A stretch of DNA of 64,000 bases, taken from contig DAOKYU010000003.1 of NCBI GenBank assembly GCA_035325995.1, positions 294,320 through 358,319 on the forward strand, read 5' to 3'. This stretch comes from Thermodesulfobacteriota bacterium (GTDB lineage Bacteria; Desulfobacterota_D; UBA1144; Nemesobacterales; UBA2774). The notes beneath the pieces were generated by a model. It was not told the origin of the DNA. It made no database searches and worked only from the letters and a program-made list of their open reading frames with translations. A program made the position numbers and the translations under genes. Positions 6,705 to 14,717 of the stretch are shown one piece after another; within the stretch, counting starts at the first letter, position 1, and each line of letters starts with the position of its first letter.

Positions 6705-7519
6705 GGTCTGGAAATTCCAAGCTCCTTCATGACCTGCTGCATGTCTTCCCAAAGGGGCTTCTTGAAGTTCGGGTTTCTGAGAAGCGCCGCCGGATGATAA
6801 GTTACCATGACTTTGAACTTTCCGTAACGGTGAAATTTTCCGCGCAGGCTCCCGAGGCTCGCCTTCGTTTTGAGAATCGACTGCGCCGCCGTGCTTCCGA
6901 GGCATACCACCACCTCTGGGTTTATCGACCTCAGCTCCTGGAACAGGAACGGCTCCCACTCCGCCATCTCCTCCGGGGTAGGGGTCCTGTTGTCGGGCGG
7001 CCTCGACTTCACGATATTCGAAATATAAACATCCTCCCTCTTAAGCCCCATAGCCTCTATAATCTTGTTCAGTAGCTGCCCGGCCCTCCCGACGAACGGC
7101 CTCCCCTGTATGTCCTCGTCCCTCCCCGGGGCCTCGCCGACGAATACGAGCCGCGCCTTCGGATTCCCCTCGCCGAAAACGATCTGCCGGCTCCCCTCGA
7201 AAAGCCTCGACGACATCCGCTCCATAAGCTCCTTCTTTATCTCCCCGAGCGGCATTATCTTCGTGGACGAATCGAACATCCCCATCTGCTCCGGCACGCT
7301 TATTATCTCTTCGTTAGGTGCTGCTCCCCTGTCTTCTCTGGCAACGGTTCTTTTTTTCGTCACGGCTTCCTCCGGTCCGGGGTACTGCCTTTCCGTTCTG
7401 TCTCCGGCGGTCTCCTCCCTCATTTCCCTGAATACCCTCTTCACCCCCATCTCTTTCTGGAATTCGTAGTACCGCCTCAAGTCCCCGGCTATCTCTTTTA
7501 TTTCGCGCTCCCTGCTCAT
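6695..7519 (-). CDS. Family 4-like uracil-DNA glycosylase lacking Fe-S cysteines
   Basis: The enzyme removes uracil from DNA. The SPO1/UdgA-type core is clear: VFGEGNPKARLVFVGEAPG (114-132) with motif A, PFVGRAGQLL (141-150), KSRPPDNR (171-178) and motif B HPAALL (242-247). Family 4 enzymes carry a [4Fe-4S] cluster on four Cys. Here those places hold non-Cys residues: Ser172 for the KCRPP Cys, Trp188 for the later one, and no CxxC before RLFEG (105-109). The only Cys is 206. The N-terminal 90 residues are a charged extension. ATG 7519 was chosen; a GTG at 7537 is possible. The stop lies inside the tRNA-Arg gene. Confidence 0.88.
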   Translation of the reverse strand: MSREREIKEIAGDLRRYYEFQKEMGVKRVFREMREETAGDRTERQYPGPEEAVTKKRTVAREDRGAAPNEEIISVPEQMGMFDSSTKIMPLGEIKKELMERMSSRLFEGSRQIVFGEGNPKARLVFVGEAPGRDEDIQGRPFVGRAGQLLNKIIEAMGLKREDVYISNIVKSRPPDNRTPTPEEMAEWEPFLFQELRSINPEVVVCLGSTAAQSILKTKASLGSLRGKFHRYGKFKVMVTYHPAALLRNPNFKKPLWEDMQQVMKELGISRPGD

Positions 7520-7648
7520 CTGTATTATATAAAACACGGTTTAACAGGAAAAATCCATACGCGACGCGTGAAGGCGAACTTTGTCCTCGGCTTGTGATTA
7601 TGGTAAATAATTCTATCCTAATAGGAACTTCCGGACAGCGAGCGGGTG

Positions 7649-10132
7649 ATGAGAGAAAGCTACAAACCACACGAAATAGAGAAAAAACGCCAGGACGCCT
7701 GGGACGAAAAACGGCTCTACGAAGTCCGCGCCGAAAGGGGGAAGGACAAGTACTACGTCCTCGAAATGTTCCCCTATCCCTCTGGCCGCATCCACATGGG
7801 CCACGTCCGCAACTACACCATCGGCGACGTCATCGCCCGCTTCAAGAGGACGATGGGCTACAATGTCCTCCATCCCATAGGCTGGGATGCGTTTGGTCTC
7901 CCGGCGGAGAACGCCGCCATCGAAAGGGGCGTCCATCCCGCCAGGTGGACGTACGAGAACATCGCCCAGATGAAGGCCCAGCTCAAGAAGCTCGGCTACA
8001 GCTACGACTGGACGCGCGAAATCGCCACGTGCGATCCCACTTACTATAAATGGGAGCAGATGGTCTTCACACGCATGTACGAGAAGGGGCTCGCCTACCA
8101 GAAATCGACGACCGTCAACTGGTGCCCCTCGTGCGAAACGGTCCTCGCCAACGAGCAGGTCCAGGACGGCTACTGCTGGCGCTGCGGCTCCGAGGTCGTC
8201 CAGAAGGAGATGGAAGGCTGGTTCTTCAAAACCACGGCATATACGGACGAGCTCCTCGAATTTACCGAAAAGCTCAAAGACGGCTGGCCCGAGCGTGTCC
8301 TCGCCATGCAGAAGAACTGGATAGGCAAGAGCACCGGGGCCGAAATCGAATTCCCCCTCGAAGAGCCCGCCGGCGGCGAAAAGAGCCTCGGCATATTCAC
8401 GACGCGCCCCGACACGGTCTTCGGCGTCACGTACATGGCCATTGCCCCGGAACATCCCCTCGCGGCCGCGCTGATCAAGGGCAAGCCTGAAGAAGAAAAG
8501 GCCGCGGAATTTATCAAGAGGGTCATACGGCAGACGAGCCTCGAAAGGATAGCCGAAGGCGCGAAGAAAGAGGGCGTCTTCACAGGCTCCTACGCGATAA
8601 ACCCGTTCAACGGCGCGCGCGTTCCGATATACATCGCCAACTTCGTCCTCTACGCCTACGGCACCGGCATCATCATGTCCGTCCCGGCGCACGATCAGAG
8701 GGACTTCGAATTCGCGGCCGAGTACGGCATCCCCGTCGTCCCGGTCATAGCGCCCGAGGGGGCGAGCCTCGTGGCCGAGGACATGACCGAGGCCTTTGAG
8801 GAGCCGGGCGTAATGATAAATTCCGGGCAGTTCACCGGCCTCCCTTCGGAGGACGGCAAGCAAAAGATAATCGAGTACGCCGAGGAAAAGGGCTTCGGCA
8901 AGCGTCAGATAAATTACAGGCTGAGAGACTGGGGCATTTCCCGCCAGAGATACTGGGGCACGCCGATACCCATAGTCTACTGCGAGGCGTGCGGCGTCGT
9001 CCCCGTCCCGGACAAAGACCTTCCCGTCGAGCTCCCTCTCGACATCGAATTCTCGGGGAAGGGGGGCTCCCCCCTCGCAAAAGCCGAGAGCTTCGTCAAC
9101 ACCACGTGCCCGAAGTGCGGCGGCCCGGCGCGGCGCGAGACGGACACGATGGATACATTCGTCGAATCGTCGTGGTACTTCCTGAGGTACGCCTCCCCCC
9201 ATTTCTCAGAAGGCATCTTCGACCGCGCCGAGGTCGATTACTGGCTCCCCGTCGATCAATACATAGGCGGCATCGAGCACGCGATACTGCACCTCCTTTA
9301 CGCGAGGTTCTTCACGAAGGCCCTCCGCGACCTCGGCTTCTGCAGGCTCGACGAGCCCTTCTCGAATCTTCTCACGCAGGGCATGGTCATAAAGGACGGG
9401 GCCAAGATGTCGAAGTCCCTCGGCAACATCGTCGACCCCGACGACATGATAGCCAGGTTCGGCGCCGATACCGTAAGGGTCTTCATGCTCTTCGCCGCCC
9501 CCGTACAGAAGGACCTCGACTGGAGCGACGAGGGCATCGAGGGCGCGTTCAGGTTCCTCGGCAGGCTCTGGCGTCTCATCTACGAAAGGTTCGACAAGAT
9601 CGAAAGCGTCAAAGTCCCGCCCGACCCGGCCGCCGTTTCCGAGGCGGGCAGGGCCCTCCGCGTAAAGGTCCACAAGACTATAAAGAAGGTCACAGGCGAC
9701 CTCGAAAAGTTTCAGTTCAACACCGCCATCGCCGCCGTGATGGAGCTCCTTAACGACGCGTCGCGTTTCGACCCCGAAGGCGAGGGCGACCTCTCCGCGC
9801 TCAGGGAATCCATCGAAGCGATGGTAAGGCTCCTCTATCCGATCGCACCCCACGTAACGGAAGAGCTCTGGGCCGGGCTCGGGTACGACGAGACCCTCGT
9901 CGACAAGCCGTGGCCGGCGTGGGACAAGGGGCTTGTCGCCGGCGCCGCCATAACCGTCGTCGTCCAGATAAACGGGAAGGTGAGGGCGCAGCTTTCGCTC
10001 GAGCCCGACGCAACAGAAGAAGACATGAAAGAGGCCGCCTTCGCGGACGAGAAAATCCAGGGACATATGGATGGTAAAGAGCCCCGCAAGGTCATAGTCG
10101 TGCCTAAAAAGCTGGTGAATATAGTCATGTAA
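7649..10132 (+). CDS. leuS: Leucyl-tRNA synthetase
   Basis: This class I synthetase charges tRNA-Leu. The HIGH-type motif is HMGH at 49-52 after PYPSGRI, and KMSKS is at 586-590. An editing domain (threonine-rich FTTRPDTVFG and the later SVPAHDQRDFEFA) sits in between, and the C-terminal anticodon domain ends in KKLVNIVM. The length of 827 aa is normal for bacterial LeuRS. A GTG immediately before the ATG (7646) could also start it. The stop codon is part of a terminator hairpin, so it is transcribed alone. Confidence 0.98.
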   Translation: MRESYKPHEIEKKRQDAWDEKRLYEVRAERGKDKYYVLEMFPYPSGRIHMGHVRNYTIGDVIARFKRTMGYNVLHPIGWDAFGLPAENAAIERGVHPARWTYENIAQMKAQLKKLGYSYDWTREIATCDPTYYKWEQMVFTRMYEKGLAYQKSTTVNWCPSCETVLANEQVQDGYCWRCGSEVVQKEMEGWFFKTTAYTDELLEFTEKLKDGWPERVLAMQKNWIGKSTGAEIEFPLEEPAGGEKSLGIFTTRPDTVFGVTYMAIAPEHPLAAALIKGKPEEEKAAEFIKRVIRQTSLERIAEGAKKEGVFTGSYAINPFNGARVPIYIANFVLYAYGTGIIMSVPAHDQRDFEFAAEYGIPVVPVIAPEGASLVAEDMTEAFEEPGVMINSGQFTGLPSEDGKQKIIEYAEEKGFGKRQINYRLRDWGISRQRYWGTPIPIVYCEACGVVPVPDKDLPVELPLDIEFSGKGGSPLAKAESFVNTTCPKCGGPARRETDTMDTFVESSWYFLRYASPHFSEGIFDRAEVDYWLPVDQYIGGIEHAILHLLYARFFTKALRDLGFCRLDEPFSNLLTQGMVIKDGAKMSKSLGNIVDPDDMIARFGADTVRVFMLFAAPVQKDLDWSDEGIEGAFRFLGRLWRLIYERFDKIESVKVPPDPAAVSEAGRALRVKVHKTIKKVTGDLEKFQFNTAIAAVMELLNDASRFDPEGEGDLSALRESIEAMVRLLYPIAPHVTEELWAGLGYDETLVDKPWPAWDKGLVAGAAITVVVQINGKVRAQLSLEPDATEEDMKEAAFADEKIQGHMDGKEPRKVIVVPKKLVNIVM

Positions 10133-10152
10133 GACGGCTCCACCGTCTTTTA
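10131..10152 (+). terminator. Terminator overlapping the leuS stop
   Basis: AAGACGG (10131-10137), 5-nt loop, CCGTCTT (10143-10149) and a short T run. The first arm shares two bases with the stop codon. Confidence 0.8.
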
Positions 10153-10262
10153 GCGTTATACGCAGCGCGCCCGTCAGCGCGTGGGCCACCTTGTAAGAAA
10201 GCGCGCACGCCGATTAAACCGGTTTCCGGCCGGCTCAAAAGTGTGGTAAAGTGAAAATGGAT

Positions 10263-10640
10263 ATGTCCTTCAAAAAGACTACACCGTTCCTTTTCATTCT
10301 GGCGTCGCTTACGCTTGCCACGCTCTTTGGCCACGAAAGCGGCGGTCCGAAACACAACATCTACCTCGAAGCCCCCTGCCTTACCGGGGTTCTCCATGCC
10401 GATACGAGGGATTTGTCCGGGAATATGCGTAATGAAAACGCTCCCGGAAGAAGCACTATTTACAGCCTGGACCAGGACGCAGTTTCCGGCGCATATTTCC
10501 AGTCGGCGGGAATCTCCGGATTCGGCACAATCGTATTTCCGGAATCTCCAGGAAAACGCTATGAGGGCACAAAAGAAGCAAAACGCGATTTAATCACCTT
10601 CAACATCACCAATAAGTCCCCTCCCGATTACCTTCTTTAA
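10263..10640 (+). CDS. Hypothetical secreted protein, about 125 aa
   Basis: From ATG 10263 the product begins MSFKKTTPFLFILASLTLATLFG, which reads as a signal peptide or membrane anchor, followed by a low-complexity, Gly/Ser/Pro-rich body of no known family. Upstream in-frame starts (GTG 10251, ATG 10257) are possible, and no clear ribosome site helps to choose. Coding character is weaker than in the neighbours, so it could be a chance frame between leuS and the glutaredoxin gene. Confidence 0.4.
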   Translation: MSFKKTTPFLFILASLTLATLFGHESGGPKHNIYLEAPCLTGVLHADTRDLSGNMRNENAPGRSTIYSLDQDAVSGAYFQSAGISGFGTIVFPESPGKRYEGTKEAKRDLITFNITNKSPPDYLL

Positions 10641-10725
10641 GTCCGGCAGCCGGGGTTATACATGCCATAACCGTGAGAAGACTCGTCTTTTGCACGGGAT
10701 ATTTTCGGATTTAGAGGAGAAAACT

Positions 10726-11034
10726 ATGTCCGCTATAAATAATATAAAAGCTATAGAGGGTTACGATCCATCCGGAGTAACCGTATTCACCAGGGAAAAC
10801 TGCATTTACTGCAATGCCGCCAAGGCCGTACTCGAAAGGGCCGGCGTCGTATACAGGGAAATTCCGATCGGCTCCTATGCCGAGCTGTGGAAGGCGATAT
10901 GCCTTAAATACAAATGGAAGGGAGCGCCGCTCATACTTATGGGCGATAAACCCGTCGGCGGCTTTCCGGAGATTTGCATCCATTTCGGAAGGAAGAGCAT
11001 CTTCGACACGGCCGGGCGTTCCATGGGAATGTAA
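10726..11034 (+). CDS. Glutaredoxin-like protein
   Basis: This thioredoxin-fold dithiol protein has the CxxC site CIYC early (TVFTRENCIYCNAAKAVLERAG) and a cis-Pro region WKGAPLILMGDKPVGGF, as in glutaredoxins that reduce disulfides with glutathione or another thiol. The 102-aa length fits. GAGGAG lies just before ATG 10726, which is therefore preferred to a TTG at 10690. The N-terminal 15 residues are an extension. The C-terminus lacks the usual conserved GG-Asp pair. It converges on thiE. Confidence 0.85.
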   Translation: MSAINNIKAIEGYDPSGVTVFTRENCIYCNAAKAVLERAGVVYREIPIGSYAELWKAICLKYKWKGAPLILMGDKPVGGFPEICIHFGRKSIFDTAGRSMGM

Positions 11035-11068
11035 ACAGGTTCGCATTGCGTCGTCGTCCCGGCTGCGG

Positions 11069-11722
11069 CTATCGATTGCCGTCGCCGGCTTTTGCATATC
11101 TCGCCGCTATCAGGGATAGCTCCCGCGCGGCCTTCTCGGGGTCGGCGGCCCCGAAAACGCTCGTGATGACGGCTATGCCCGAGACGCCGGTGTCGAGAAC
11201 GTCCGCCGCGTTCTCCGCCGTTATGCCGCCTATGGCGAACACCGGGATGCCCTTTATCCGCGCCGCCGCTTCCCTCAGCACCTCGAACGGCGTAGGCGTC
11301 CTTCCTGGCTTGGTGGGAGTATTGTAAGGCGTCCCGAAGGCGACGTAATCCGCGCCCCCGGCGAGGGCGTCGAGCCCCCGTTCCATTTTCCCATAGCACG
11401 ATACGCCTATGATGGCATCGCCGCCCAGCACACCCCTCGCATGTGATATCCCGGCGTCTTCCTCGCCCAGGTGCACCCCGTCCGCCCCTATCTCCGCGGC
11501 AAGCTCCGGCGAATCGTTTATAATCAGCGGGATTCCGTAGCGCCTTGTAATGCCGAGGAGGTTCTTCCCAAGCCCGATAATCTCATGGCGCGGCGTGTCC
11601 TTCTCCCTTAGCTGGAGTATGCTCGCCCCGCCCCTTACTGCCGCCTCGACCGTCTCCGCGAAACGCTCCCTTGGTATGAGCTTCCGGTCCGTAATCAGGT
11701 AAAGTCCGCCGCCAGCTTTCAT
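11069..11722 (-). CDS. thiE: Thiamine-phosphate synthase
   Basis: ThiE joins HMP-pyrophosphate and thiazole phosphate to make thiamine phosphate. TIM-barrel hallmarks are visible: LYLITDRKL at the start, QLREKD (pyrophosphate and Mg binding), LIINDSPELAAEIGADGVHLGEED, FGTPYNTPTKPG and FAIGGIT. At 217 aa the length is normal. No other thiamine gene and no TPP riboswitch is near. Its promoter (11731-11759) ends 8 bases before the ATG, and two dyads stand just upstream. Confidence 0.96.
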   Translation of the reverse strand: MKAGGGLYLITDRKLIPRERFAETVEAAVRGGASILQLREKDTPRHEIIGLGKNLLGITRRYGIPLIINDSPELAAEIGADGVHLGEEDAGISHARGVLGGDAIIGVSCYGKMERGLDALAGGADYVAFGTPYNTPTKPGRTPTPFEVLREAAARIKGIPVFAIGGITAENAADVLDTGVSGIAVITSVFGAADPEKAARELSLIAARYAKAGDGNR

Positions 11723-11730
11723 GCCCGGAT

Positions 11731-11759
11731 AATCTATACAATCGCGCCGGGATGAGCAA
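11731..11759 (-). promoter_or_regulatory. thiE promoter (leaderless type)
   Basis: Minus strand: TTGCTC (11754-11759), 17-bp spacer, TAGATT (11731-11736), then 8 bases to ATG 11722. No Shine-Dalgarno sequence is present. Confidence 0.5.
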
Positions 11760-11763
11760 ATGC

Positions 11764-11820
11764 TTTAACCGCGGGTTAAATTTTATGTCGAAATTCTTTG
11801 CAAACATAAATTGTTTGCAA
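11764..11820. promoter_or_regulatory. Two dyads in the thiE / beta-barrel intergenic region
   Basis: TTTAACC-GCG-GGTTAAA at 11764-11780 and TTGCAAAC-7-GTTTGCAA at 11798-11820 are perfect inverted repeats. They lie between two divergent promoters, next to the thiE -35. They look like operators; the binding proteins are unknown. Confidence 0.45.
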
Positions 11821-11866
11821 TATGTTATGTAATTAAAGCTCGTTGCGGGATAATCTTAGAAATTAC

Positions 11867-11895
11867 TTGAAATATTTAGGTCCCTATTATAAAAT
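11867..11895 (+). promoter_or_regulatory. Promoter of the beta-barrel protein gene
   Basis: TTGAAA (11867-11872), 17-bp spacer, TAAAAT (11890-11895). A GGAGG lies about ten bases before ATG 11925, so this gene has a normal short leader. Confidence 0.65.
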
Positions 11896-11924
11896 GAATC
11901 CTAAACGGCCGGAGGTACGACTGA

Positions 11925-12812
11925 ATGAGACAGAAAAGCCGCCCGAACGGGGTGCTCGTTACACTCTCCTTAATATTCGCGATATCGCTTTCGGCGGTTG
12001 CCATTTCGCTCGAAGAGGCCCGAGCCGCGGACAGGAACATTCCGTATTCCTTCTTCCTGGAGCATCCCTACAGCTCGACGGGCCTTAAGGGTAATCTCGA
12101 GATCACATCCGTAGACGGCGGGGGTGCGCTGGTAATGAACCAGCTCAGGCTCGACATCGACCTCGGGAATAATTACTTCGGCCTCTACGGCAAATTCCCG
12201 TTCGCGGGCGTAACCGACGGCGTCTTCGGCGACGGGGATTACGACTTCGGCAACATAGGCGTCGGAACCAAATACGCACTTCACTCCTCCGGCACGAGCG
12301 TCTTCACGGTCGGATTCGAAGCGATACTTCCCACGACGGGCGACGACCTCGGGGCGCTCGGGGCCCGCTCCTACTTCCGCGACTTCGCCTACTTCACCGA
12401 CGACGCCTACACCTTCGTCCCCTACGCCGTCTTCGCCGTAAGCGGGAGCATGTTCGCGCTCCAGGCGAACCTCGATTTCGACATAATGACCAACGCGAAA
12501 AAGGCCGACGGCAGCCCGTTCGATACCGGCGGCGACAGCACCGAGCTCATACTCAAATACGGCGCCACGGCCAGCCTCACGCCCGACTTCGGCGTTCCCT
12601 TCACGACCTCCTTTCTCCTCGAAATGCTCCTCGCGTCCTCGACGACGTTCGAAAATAACGTAACCGGGGCGTACGTAACCCCGGGCGTCAGGGTAGGCGG
12701 CCGGATGTTCAGCTTCGGGGCGGGCGTCCAGATACCCTTCGGCAGCAGCGAGATTACCAGCTTCGCCGGCGTCGACTTCCTGGTGGATGTGCTCGTAAAG
12801 TTCGGCGGCTGA
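11925..12812 (+). CDS. Predicted outer-membrane beta-barrel protein
   Basis: The signal peptide covers about residues 1-34 (basic start, hydrophobic core, then EEARA-AD). The rest alternates aromatic and small residues in strands with Gly/Asp turns (e.g. NNYFGLYGKFPF, YDFGNIGVGTKYAL, FSFGAGVQIPFGS), as in porin-like channel or transporter proteins of the 'MetA-pathway / OmpW-like' kind. It ends FLVDVLVKFGG, which suits a last membrane strand though not a typical terminal Phe. The length is 295 aa. Substrate unknown. It converges on thrC. Confidence 0.75.
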   Translation: MRQKSRPNGVLVTLSLIFAISLSAVAISLEEARAADRNIPYSFFLEHPYSSTGLKGNLEITSVDGGGALVMNQLRLDIDLGNNYFGLYGKFPFAGVTDGVFGDGDYDFGNIGVGTKYALHSSGTSVFTVGFEAILPTTGDDLGALGARSYFRDFAYFTDDAYTFVPYAVFAVSGSMFALQANLDFDIMTNAKKADGSPFDTGGDSTELILKYGATASLTPDFGVPFTTSFLLEMLLASSTTFENNVTGAYVTPGVRVGGRMFSFGAGVQIPFGSSEITSFAGVDFLVDVLVKFGG

Positions 12813-12837
12813 AACGGTCCCGCCGGAGAGGGCAGTA

Positions 12838-14172
12838 CTACTTCTCTATGGATTTGAAGATCGTCTCGGTGATCGCGTCGTAATCGGGCGGGAGCTCTAC
12901 CGGCCTGTTCGCATACTTCGAGAAAACCCCTTCGAGCTGGCCCATGTGGTAGCCGATCTTGAACTCGACGAACTTGAGCCCGTGCGCGGTGGATACTATG
13001 ACGACGCGGTCCGACTTCTTGAATGCGTTCCTTTCCTTTAACTTAAGGAACGCCGCCAGCGCGACCCCCGTGTGGGGGCAGTTGAAGGTCCCAGTCTTGT
13101 CGACGAGCGCGGACGCGTCCGCAAGCTCCTGCTCGCTCGCCTGCTCGACTATGCCGTCGAACTCCTTGAGAGTCCTTATCGCCTTGTTTATGCTCACCGG
13201 GTTTCCGATCTGTATGGCGTTTGCGAGCGTCTTCTTTGCCTTTACGGGATGAAACTCCTCGAAGTTCTTCAAATAGCTCAGATAAAGCGGGTTTGCATGC
13301 TCGGCCTGGGCGCACACGAGGCGCGGGAGCTTGTTTATGAGCCCGAGCTCGCGCATCATCAGAAAGCCCTTTCCGAGGGCCGATATATTCCCCAGGTTCC
13401 CGCCCGGGATCACTATCCAGTCCGGCACCTCCCAGTCGAACTGCTGGCAGAGCTCGATACTTATCGTCTTCTGCCCCTCGATCCTGAGGGAATTTATGGA
13501 ATTGGCGAGATATATATTGTTCTGCGTGCAGACCTTCTGCACCATCTCCATGCACCCGTCGAAATCCGTATCGAGCGACAGGACCAGCGCCCCGTTCGAT
13601 ATGGGCTGGACGAGCTGGGCGATGGACACCTTATCCTTCGGCAGGAACACTATCGCCGGTATCCCCGCCGAGGCGCAGTAGGCTGCGAGCGCCGCCGACG
13701 TGTCGCCGGTCGAGGCGCAGGCCACGGCCGGTATGCTCTTCCCGTCGGCTGTCATCTGCTTGACGACGGACACGAGAACGGTCATGCCGAGGTCCTTGAA
13801 CGAACCCGTGTGGCTGTTTCCGCACATCTTCAGCCATATATCTTCCATGCCGATCTGCGAGCCGAACCTCTCGGCCCAGAACAAATTGGTCGCCCCTTCG
13901 TACATCGAAACGACGTTTTCGTCCTCGACGTAGGGGCACACCCATTCCTTCTTCCCCCAGACCGAGCTCCCGTGCGGCCACGACTGCTTCCTGTAGCGGT
14001 TGTCGAAAAGCGCCCGCCACTCGTCTGCCGACTTTTCCTTCAGCTTTTCCATGTCGTGCCGGACTTCGAGCAGATTCCCGCACTTCCTGCAGCGGTAAAT
14101 TATCTCGTCAAGAGAGTAGGTTTCGCCGCATTCGTCGTCTATACAGGCAAACCACGCCCTATACTCACTCAT
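12838..14172 (-). CDS. thrC: Threonine synthase
   Basis: This PLP enzyme converts O-phosphohomoserine to threonine. Lys126 in NSHTGSFKDLG binds PLP, and the phosphate-binding Gly-rich loop (VIPGGNLGN) follows. An N-terminal zinc-ribbon-like cap has Cys10, Cys15, Cys28 and Cys31. ATG 14172 gives 444 aa and matches a promoter that ends 7 bases upstream; an ATG at 14208 would lie inside the -35 box. No other threonine-pathway gene is close. Confidence 0.95.
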   Translation of the reverse strand: MSEYRAWFACIDDECGETYSLDEIIYRCRKCGNLLEVRHDMEKLKEKSADEWRALFDNRYRKQSWPHGSSVWGKKEWVCPYVEDENVVSMYEGATNLFWAERFGSQIGMEDIWLKMCGNSHTGSFKDLGMTVLVSVVKQMTADGKSIPAVACASTGDTSAALAAYCASAGIPAIVFLPKDKVSIAQLVQPISNGALVLSLDTDFDGCMEMVQKVCTQNNIYLANSINSLRIEGQKTISIELCQQFDWEVPDWIVIPGGNLGNISALGKGFLMMRELGLINKLPRLVCAQAEHANPLYLSYLKNFEEFHPVKAKKTLANAIQIGNPVSINKAIRTLKEFDGIVEQASEQELADASALVDKTGTFNCPHTGVALAAFLKLKERNAFKKSDRVVIVSTAHGLKFVEFKIGYHMGQLEGVFSKYANRPVELPPDYDAITETIFKSIEK

Positions 14173-14179
14173 GGCTAAC

Positions 14180-14208
14180 AAAATACCCCTTCGGTTTTTG
14201 ACTGTCAA
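14180..14208 (-). promoter_or_regulatory. thrC promoter (leaderless type)
   Basis: Minus strand: consensus TTGACA (14203-14208), 17-bp spacer, TATTTT (14180-14185), then 7 bases to ATG 14172, with no Shine-Dalgarno sequence. This is the clearest leaderless promoter in the window. Confidence 0.7.
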
Positions 14209-14382
14209 TTAACGGTCTCCCGGGGTCGGAATTCCCCGTCGGTCCACTCTTTTCCACTCTTATTAATAAAGGTACTGGAAATTTATTTAAAAGTGTTGTA
14301 CTGTGTTTTTATTAAAGAAATGCTTTAAGGCTTGTATTCTAAGTCTCTGGTTTGTCGAAATTTATCGGTTTAGGGTGCATTG

Positions 14383-14411
14383 TTGACAGCCAGAGGATGT
14401 TTTGGTAACCT
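14383..14411 (+). promoter_or_regulatory. acyP promoter (leaderless type)
   Basis: TTGACA (14383-14388), 17-bp spacer, TAACCT (14406-14411), then 9 bases to ATG 14421 and no ribosome site. Confidence 0.6.
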
Positions 14412-14420
14412 GAGCCTTAT

Positions 14421-14696
14421 ATGTTGCTTACGAGGGCGCACCTCATCGTCAAAGGCAGGGTTCAGGGGGTTTTCTACAGGGCCTCTGCCCGGCGTAAGGC
14501 CGAGGAGCTCAGGCTGACCGGGTGGGTGAGGAACAACCCGGACGGCACGGTAGAGGCAGTGGCGGAGGGCAATATAGACATGGTTGAGGAATTCGTAAGC
14601 TGGTGCCGCGAAGGGCCCCCGAACGCAAGGGTGGCCGCCGTCGATGTAACGAGGTCGGCGGCTACGGGCGAGTTCACGCATTTCATAATAGACTGA
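14421..14696 (+). CDS. acyP: Acylphosphatase
   Basis: The enzyme hydrolyses acyl phosphates such as carbamoyl or acetyl phosphate. The catalytic Arg20 lies in the signature GRVQGVFYR and Asn38 in WVRNNPDG. The 91-aa length is typical. It begins a rightward series: acyP, metallo-hydrolase, ftsB-like and diguanylate cyclase genes with gaps of 21 and 3 bases and then an overlap, so they are probably one operon. Confidence 0.95.
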   Translation: MLLTRAHLIVKGRVQGVFYRASARRKAEELRLTGWVRNNPDGTVEAVAEGNIDMVEEFVSWCREGPPNARVAAVDVTRSAATGEFTHFIID

Positions 14697-14717
14697 CTTT
14701 CGGAGAAGATTAAGCGA

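Noticed and set aside
7519..7537. TATAAT directly before the uracil-DNA glycosylase start as another leaderless promoter
   Set aside because: It ends only 4 bases before the ATG, no -35 fits and transcription would begin inside the start codon, so it was left out of the leaderless set.
7613..10189. Very long open frames antisense to leuS (also antisense to lepA, the ligases and the kinase)
   Set aside because: Mirror frames are common in GC-rich codon-biased genes; sequences are low complexity and lack domains.
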